Assembly: GCA_012845835.1 (NCBI GenBank) | Contig: JABAKD010000029.1 | Coordinates: forward strand, 13,283,892 to 13,347,891 | Source: Undaria pinnatifida | Lineage: Eukaryota; Sar; Phaeophyceae; Laminariales; Alariaceae | DNA length: 64,000 nt | Direction of reading: 5' to 3' | Shown here: piece by piece, positions 32,901-41,900 of the stretch | How positions within the stretch are numbered: the stretch's first letter is position 1 | Layout of the letters: each line of letters opens with the position of its first letter | Notes under the pieces: generated by a model | What the model saw: only the letters and a program-made list of their open reading frames with translations | Told to the model about the DNA's origin: nothing | Databases searched by the model: none | Made by a program: the position numbers and the translations under genes

Positions 32901-35900
32901 CTGATCCCACCCCCTATGGTATTCGGGCTAGATTAGGGCTTAGGCGTCTGGTCGGGTTGGGACCTGGTACCAGGTAGATCAGTACACTACTGCACTTACT
33001 TTTTAGTTGGCTGCGAGTACTGGTCCGCTGGTCTGCCACATACGTACACAGAGAGTACACAGGAACTTACGTACGGACCCGGTAGACCCTAGTAGCCCAC
33101 TCCAAACGTTAACTCACACTCTGAAGATTATTGGTTGTTTTAATGCATACTGAATTCAACAAATGTCTGGTTTTGTCCCCCTCATTGCGGGATATGCAGT
33201 TCCCGTGCGCAGAACAAGGCTGGGCGTCTTAGTCGTGTTGACCCTGGCAGTAACAGTGGAGTCACCGATCTGTTGTATCCTTCGCGAGGGTATACACACC
33301 CCGTTAACACGCGCGATCGAAGCATTGCACGCAGCTTGCAAAGCTGAGCTTTGATCAAGAAATTTATTTTTGGTGGATCTCACAGCTGAAGTGTATTCTT
33401 CACTTTTCTAGAAATACTTGTAGGGTTTGGCGCGTGCTACTATAGGGGTGTAGCCTTTTTTTCTGGGGTTCCTCAATTTTGAGAGCTTGAGACCTCTCCC
33501 GAAAACTGATTTGGAGAAAAATAAAACCGCTACCAGATAAAAACTTCAATGGCCTAGTAGGTACACAAGCGGGAATCACGAAAACAAAATGGCCTACTAT
33601 TTTTTTTCTTTTTCCCCGACGATTTTTGGTTAAGGAGCCCACGTCATTCACAAAAAAAAAAACAGCCATGAAGTGTTACCTCTGTCGAAGCGTGCGTCAT
33701 TTACTGGGTTTTACTGAGTTTTAGTGTTGGAGGTGCAGAGCTCCTCGTGTGAGGAGCCGCAGAAAATGAAAATTTGCACCTTGACCTTGAGCATGTGTCG
33801 GATACAACCGTAAAAACCAGAAGTGGAATTCCAACAATGTTGGGTTTAGTGTATGATGATACCCTTTGCTTGACCCTTTCTGGGGGGGGAGGGCGACTTT
33901 TCATCGACGCAAAATCTGACAAGGGCGGTGCGGTCTTGACTTCTCGACCGTTCAACGGGAGCGCACAGCAGAACGAACAGCAGAGTAGTACCTTGCTGAA
34001 CGCGTGTTTCACCATTCACGACGCCTTATGTTTTTGTTTTACCCGGGGTACCGAGCATACCGCCCGATCACCCAGCGGCCCGCGCTGGTCGTTGTGGCCG
34101 CGGCCGTAATCGTTAACTTTTTTTTTTTTTTTTTTTTTTTTCCCTTTTGAAGCCTCAAAGGAATTTTGATTTGATTGCGGTTTCTGAGTGGTCGCCAAGA
34201 GGCTTCGATGGTCACGATGGTGGCATTTATGTGCGCCTCTTTGTTTTTTGCTCCCCTGTTGCCGCGTTTTTTTGTTTTTTTCCCTGTTGGCAGCTTTCTG
34301 TTCTGCGATTTGGGACCGAAGCATATCTACCGACGGGAGGTGAGACAATGTTGCGGTATAGCAGGATGCTGTGTGGTAGGACACGTGCTATGGTATGATA
34401 CCAGCTATGATATGATGATATATGATGTGCTATGATATGATACGATATGATATGATATGACAATAGATGATATGGTATGATGTGATGTAACATGGTATGA
34501 TATTGTATGGTATGATATTGTATGGTATGATATGGTATGGTATGATATGATGATACATGATATGATAATATATGATATGATATTTTGTGATATGATATGA
34601 TATTATATGGTATGGTATGATGTATGATATGATATGATATGGCATGATATGATATGGTATGATATATATACATGGTATGATATGGTATGGTATGATATGG
34701 TATGGTATGACATGATATGGTATGATATGATATGGTATGATATGGTATGATATGATATGATATGATGATATGATATTGTATGATATGCCATGTGGTATGG
34801 TATGACATGACTTGATATGATATGACTTGGTATGATATGATATGATATGATATGGTGTGGTGTGGTGTGGTGTAATATGGTATGATATTATTGTGTATGA
34901 TATTTTGTGACATCATGTACTATTTTATGATATTAGAAGATAGTACATGATACGATAGGGGTAGCAATGTTTGACCTGATTATTTCTGAATGACTGGACT
35001 CCTCAACTCGGGGGTTTTCATCCGTCGTCGTTCGATACTATTGCCATGTAAAGTGTGGATGTAAGAATGGGCTGCTAGAATAACAGCAGATCACGACGTA
35101 CCAATATCGAATCTTGTCTGTATCTCGTCTATCGTTCCGATGTCGGAAGATGTACAAAGATCTGCGTTGCTCTTCTGATAACGGTAGGATTGCCAACGGG
35201 AAGGAGAATCGCGGGTCGCATGAGTCATTGCGGTCACCCTGTGCCCGTCTCTGCACATCTCTTCTTGAGATAACCTAAATAATCATTGTATGCCGTCTGG
35301 ATTACAGCTTGGGCATAACAGTATACGCACGATCTTTGTACTTGGTAGCATTATATGATGTGCGCCGTGCCACGAGACGATGGAGTCGATGGGGTTGGCA
35401 CGGAGGGGGTAGCACTTTTTTGCTAAGCTCTTGGCGGGATCGCATTTCTGCTTTACAATGTTAATGATGATTATGCTCGTAAAATGCCCAGGCCGTGGGG
35501 ATCTGTTAGAATTTTTCACATAGATACTCAGTTTATGTGTTGTGAGGTACAAAGCTTCTCAAGCGAAGAGCCTTTGAAAATGTTGGTGCATTTCTATTGT
35601 AGCGTATGCGTCTTTGCGCGTGTTTTTAGGATGACGTCTATCTGTAAATTCCATCCGTTGTCCCGAGCCCCCTCCCTAGCGTGCCTGCTCCGGATTGCTG
35701 CTTGGACTGCTGTTGGACCACACGGAACGCGTGGTGTAACACAATAGGGAGACCAGTTTTTTTTTCCAAAAATTCTTTCAAATACGTCAGCTGTGAGTTC
35801 GATCATTCGACTTCATATTAGGTACTACTGCTGCTTTATGGAAGGATGTTCGATTTTCGTCGGAAAGGCGTCTACGCTTTATTGTCGGAGGGCAAAAATA

Positions 35901-38900
35901 ATAATAATAATTTAATGGTCGGTGCTCATATTTGCAAGCTACGTGAGACTCCGGCCTCGCTATTTTACAGATGCATTCCCTCTTTGAAGATGTAGGCCGA
36001 TGACTCCTTCGTTTGTTCGTTTTATTCAGGCGTCCCCATGTGGAGTATTAATAGGTCAATATTGTCCCTATTGAAATGAGGGATACGGGTTCGAATCCTC
36101 CCGAGTGCTGCTCGTGCTCGAAACCACTTTTTCTGGCGTAAAAAATTGACTAGCGTAAAGCGCGAGAGAGGGAGTTAGCAAACTTCGATGAAAATTCGAC
36201 GAGCATAAAAAGCTGAAAAGCGGGAATACTGAGCCACATTCGCCATACAAATGAAGGCACGCACCGAGGGGAAGGGAAGACACCTGTGACCACGGCATGA
36301 CCATGACCTTGTCCAGCAGGTTGCTGAGGGTAAAACCTATGACAAGTTGAGATGGAAATTAAAACGTGACGATAAAAAAACCTAAGGGGTGACGGGGCTC
36401 CTCACGTGAATAGCTACCTACCTGGTACTACATAGTATGGTTGGAATACCGTACGTGTTTTAATAGCTACCTACCTGGTACTACATAGTATGGTTGGAAT
36501 ACCGTACGTGTTTTACAATACCATTCATTCTATTTATAGCCCATGGGTTTGTTTTGGTGCACCCACACTGTATAGCATGCGCCAATTGGTTGATTGGTTG
36601 ACTCGTCGATTGGTTGGATGATTGGTGGAGTGATTGATTGATTGGTTTGATTGTGTGCTTGATTGGTTGAGTGCTTGATTGGTTGGTTGGTAGATTGGTT
36701 GATTGGTTGATGGATTGATTGATTTGTTGACAATAAGTGGTTGAGTGATTGGTTTGGTTGATTGGGTGCTTGATTGGTTGATTGATTGATTGGTTGCCAA
36801 AGTGATTGATTCGATTGATTAAGTGCTTGCTTGCTTGTTTGATTGGTTGAATGGTCGGTTGAATGATTGGTTGGCCGATTGATTGCCCTATTTGATTTTC
36901 ACCGTGCTGAGGCGTTCTCCCTTTTGTCTTTTGTCCATGTCCCGTGTTTGTTGGTTGGTGTTAATATCGGCGACGGAAGGTGGGGCAAAAACTGAGCGAC
37001 CCGGTCGAAATCGAATTCCCCAGCCTGGTGGAGGCGTCAGCCGCAGAATGGGGATCGCTCAAGGACCGATGGGGGCCGCCGCCCAAGCCGTTTGTCGTCG
37101 CTCAACGTGAGTGCATAATAGCGTGTTTGCGATTTATTTCCAACCTCTGTTGTGTTGGAAAAATAGTGAAATATTAATTGAAATCGACGAATGCCAAGGC
37201 CAACCAACTCACGAAAAAAATGGGTCAAGAAAACAAAAAAATGGTAGGACACGTATTTCTTGAACGTTTTTTCCGCCATTTTTTCGTGGGTTGGGTTGTC
37301 CTTGGATTGTGCCTTTCGACCGTTTCAATACTATTCTTACTTGGATCCACTTCCTACCCGACCAAAAGTTGGTACATTGCGAACACCCGAATGTCAGATG
37401 TTGCGCTTGGACTGATTATCCGCATGCGTTAATGAAATTCATTGGCTTAGGTTTCACCGCGTTTACTTTTGTGTACCGTTTCTACAATGTGTTATCTACG
37501 TGCATGCGTCGAAGCTCATTGGCTGAGGTTGTACCACTTTTCTTTTTTTCGCGTAACGCATTTACCAAATATTTAATTGACCATCGATGAGGGCCGCCGC
37601 CGGGGCCGTTCGCCGTCGCCCAGCATGAGTGCCCTCTGTTAGGTATTACTAGGGCTGTACGTTTGCTGGATATTCTAACCGCAGTACACCAATAGCGGGT
37701 CGTCGAATAGATATTAGTTGGCTAGGCATTAATTTTTAGTTGGCTGCGGTAGAAATGTAGAATTTTCTGCGTCTTCCGCACCTGACTGGCGCGTTTTTGG
37801 CTCGACGTGGAGTGTATACAAATGGAGATAAGCCAGTTTGCTGGCTTTTACCCCGCCACCCAAGCAATGAGCAGCATCAGTAGCATTCAGCAGCGTTTGG
37901 CCCGTCCGACAAGCGGGGCAGGCCGCCGAGTGGCGACGCGGGGAAAAGCCGCAAAGCCAAGGTAGCGTCTGGCAAGGAGTGATAATCCCATGTGCCGCCA
38001 CCGCAACTCGCACTCGCGCCCAGACGGTAGGCTGTCCAAAGTGCACGAGCGTGACGGGTTAGTGGTCTCACAAAAACCGTGAGGGGGCCCGCTTCAAACC
38101 GGTGCGGGTACGAAGCTTTTTGGCACGGGTACGCGAGGCTTGGTATGTGAGGGAGGGGTCTTGATGAATATGTTCCTGACGTACGTGCGGAATTAGACCG
38201 GCTTCGAAAGTCGCCATGAGCGATGTTTGCCATGAGTGTTTGTATGACGAGACGTTGGCGGGGGCTGTTCGTTTTACTATGGGGCCTGACCTCTCACGGA
38301 TACTGGTGAGATGGAGAGGGCGGTTCCGGAGGTCTTGTATTCGTCTCGTAGCTGGCGGCGGAGCGGAGAGTGCGTCGCGGAGCTGAAGTCGAAGCGGAGA
38401 GGTCCTCGCGGTGCTGAGGTCCCTTGATGATTGCCTTCACAGCGGGCGCACGCTGAAACCTTTCTTTCTTAGATGTAGCAAGGAGATGCTAAATCTAGAC
38501 TGACGGTGGGCTTATGCCCTCTCGTCATGCGGCGAGATAATTCGGTGGCTGTCCTTCCGGGAACGGGTCAACGCCGTCTATGACGGGTGACACCGCTCGC
38601 GACCCGGGATCGTGTATTGCCTGACCGGTGACGTGTACTCTCGCGCATGCGTGTACGGGATCTACGATAGGTATCTACGACCCTGTCTTCCACATCACCC
38701 CCCTCTGTAATCGCTGCAAGCCCATCTTAGCTAGGGATGGTATTGTAGCGGTCATCGGGAGGATGACACATTTAGGAAACGGGGTGTCGATTTATCGGAT
38801 CGAGACACAGTAGCTGTTATAGGCGTGCATCCACTCCTTATAACTGACGTGTTTAGTAAACACGGGTGTGAAACACCGGTCCAGCGAAGATGCTTACATT

Positions 38901-41900
38901 TTCGAGCTTGCATGCTGACAGCGTATACTGGAGTTGTATGGGTTTTCCAAATATTATCTCAACGCACGTATTCCGTGTGGCCACACGTACTGATGCGCCC
39001 CTCGTGGTTGTTGTTCTGGGAACCACGGGCAGCGATTTTTTTTCGTGATTTCTCTTTTTTGGGCGGGACCGCCTTGATATTTTCGCTCAGAGTCGGCTCG
39101 GTTGATCTTGGTGCATCAACGTGTGACTTCGTTTTAGGTGGGGCGGAGTCACGTGGGTCTCAATCCTCGTGTGTGTTCCGTGTTCGAACAATTTTGTGGC
39201 TTGACGGTGGTGTTGCTGTTTTGTCCCGTTTGGAATGGAGTGTGGGGCACGGGCTTGGAGTGTCACGCTTCTTACAGCCTTTCCTCGTTGGGTACAACAT
39301 TTTTTTTCACGTCTCCTTGCCCCGGCTATTCCCACCAGAATGCCGGGTAGAGTGCCTGTCAGATCATGGTAGACACGAGTGTGTACTGCCATGTCTGCCG
39401 GTGCTACTCTCATCACTGTTGTTGACTCTTGTGCCTACAGCTGAGTCAACTGTGTTTGCCAACTTGTTCGTTATTCGGTTACGCCGCGGAGCATCTGAGA
39501 ATCTATTTGCGCTGTCTCAATTCATGCTTGTCCCCGCCTACTGTACGCTTCCGCTTCCCGAGAGAAGAGAGGGGGGGCGAAGAAGGTGGGGTTATCGCGA
39601 GTTGCAAACCCTTTTGGGCTCGGTATGCGGCGATCAATTCGTGACATTGGGGTATTTCGTCCGCGCGATACTCGAGGTCGGATTCAGGGCCGTGTCCTCG
39701 GAGTCTTACGCGGTACTTGTTGTTGTGGGGGCTTGGTCTGCCAGGTCCCCGTTTATGATATACCCTGCCTACGAAGTAGGACTCAATTTTGGGTTGAGCT
39801 GTGTTTGGATGGTCCAATTCGGGTAGGGGTATAGGCTCCGCTAAAAACAATTCCGCCAGCTTCTCAAATTGAGGTGCGGGTGGTGTCTCCCGTTGATGGT
39901 AGGGCTTTACATGGGCGAGGTGGACTAACACCTGTCGGGTGTCGTTCGTGAGTCGTACTCTATACACCACTGGTGATAATTGTGAGCAGACGACATACGA
40001 CCCTCGCTATGGTAATAGCAGTTTCGGGTTGGGCCCATCGGAATCCTGGTAAGGTCTGTACACGAGTACTTCCTGTCCAGGTTTGAACACCGGGTACGGT
40101 TTAAGTTTGCTATTCTGTTTTGCCTGTTTGTCTGCACGCTCGGTTAAGTTTCGGCGTGCGAGCTAAAGCCATTTGCAAATCGTCCCGTGTGTTTTGTGCG
40201 AGTTCCTCGGTGTCTGCTGTTCTTCCTACATGAGGAGTACCGAGGATTATTATGCCCACTGGGAGTCGGGGTTGTCGTCCGAACATGAAGAAGAATGGTG
40301 TCTCATGCATCGTTACACTAAAACTAGTGTTGTGCGCTAGCTGTACAAACGGTAAGAGAGTGGCCCAGTTGCTTTGACCGACTGCACTGTGCATCGCTAG
40401 CATGCTGTGCATCGTTGAGTGCACCCGTTCGGACACTGAATTACCCTGCGGCTGGTACGGCGTTGTGCGGGTCTTTTTGTGTCCGAGTATTTGTTGCAGC
40501 TGGTATATCACCTTATTCTCGAATTCGGGGCCTTGGTCGCTATGCTAGATTTCTGGTGGGCCGAAAATGCTGATTATTCTCTCGATTATGGCATTGCTAC
40601 TTTTTCGGCCGTTTTATTACGTACCGGCAACAGCATCGCAAACCTCGTCAGGTGGTCCATCATCGAGAGAACGTATATTTCATTCGATTCCTGCGGCTGA
40701 AGTTGATACCGATTTGTACTCTACTAAGTCAACCGATAGTCGTTGAAATGGCCGCTCGACAGGTAAATGGCCTGTCGGGAGTTTGGATACGTATGTTGTG
40801 TGCTGTTTTTTGTCGTTGACAAGCTTGGTATATTTCGCACCACTCTCGTACGTCGCGGCTGATGGTGGGCCACCAATATTTCTGGCGGATTTTTTCACGA
40901 GTAGGGCGAGATGCGAGGTGTCCTCCGGATAGAACGTGATCGTGGTAGGCGTGCAGAATTAATCCAACAACGGCCTCTGGTACTACGAGTTGATCGCGGA
41001 AGGTGCTTCGTTTTCAAAGGTATCCCGGAAGGTACGATTTAAACAACAGCCCGTCCTGCACTGAATAGTAAGACATGGTTGTTTTCGTTTCTTTCTCGGG
41101 TAGTGGTGCGTCTGCATGTTGTATGTAATCGATGTATCGTCCGTACTCTACTGTTTGTGCTGAGCGGAGTTTTTCTCGAGTGTCTTTCATTGTGGGATGT
41201 GTCTGTACAAAGTGAACAGATATGCATGGTACATCGCTCAGGTTGACGGTTTACCAACTGAAGATGTGCCTGAAATCATGGCGCTCTTCCACTCTCGCAT
41301 CCACTTGCACGCCCCTGACGGCTCCCCTGACTCTGTTATCGACCACCACGCCGTGAGATACCTTGCACACTTAGTGACCGGCGGAGCAGCTAGCACTATG
41401 CACCAAGTACAGTTTGAGACGTTAGAGTGGCGCACAGACAAAGAGCTAGCACAACTGAACACGGAGGATGTAGAAGTCAGAGCACGCAACTGGAGCGAAT
41501 GGGTGGATGCTTGCACAAACCTGTTTAGCCCAGTGAACCGCATCGTGCTCCTCGCTCGCAACGTCTCTACCCTATAGCAAGGCAGTAGTGAATCCGTCGA
41601 CTCTTACGAACTGGTCTTGTACTCGTCTCGCAGCTGGCGGCGGAGCGGAGAGGGCGTCGCGGGGCTGAAGTCCAAACGGAGAGGTCTTCGCGGTGCTAAG
41701 GTCCCTTGACGATCACCTTCTCAGCGGGCGCACGCTGAAACCTTTGTACTTAGATGTAGCAAGAAGATGCTAAAGCTAGACTGACGGTGGGCTTATTGCT
41801 CTCGTCCTGCGGCGGGATTATCTTTCGGTGGCTGACCTTCCGGGGACGGGTCAACGCCGTCTATGACGGGTGACACCGCTCGCGACCCGGGATCGTGTAT

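Noticed and set aside
36090..36130. tRNA-like 'gggttcgaatcctcccg'
   Set aside because: B-box-like only; the stem does not pair and no anticodon arm is visible.
38825..39826. 333-codon plus-strand ORF
   Set aside because: It is antisense to the gypsy integrase C-terminus, and its composition is that of a shadow frame.
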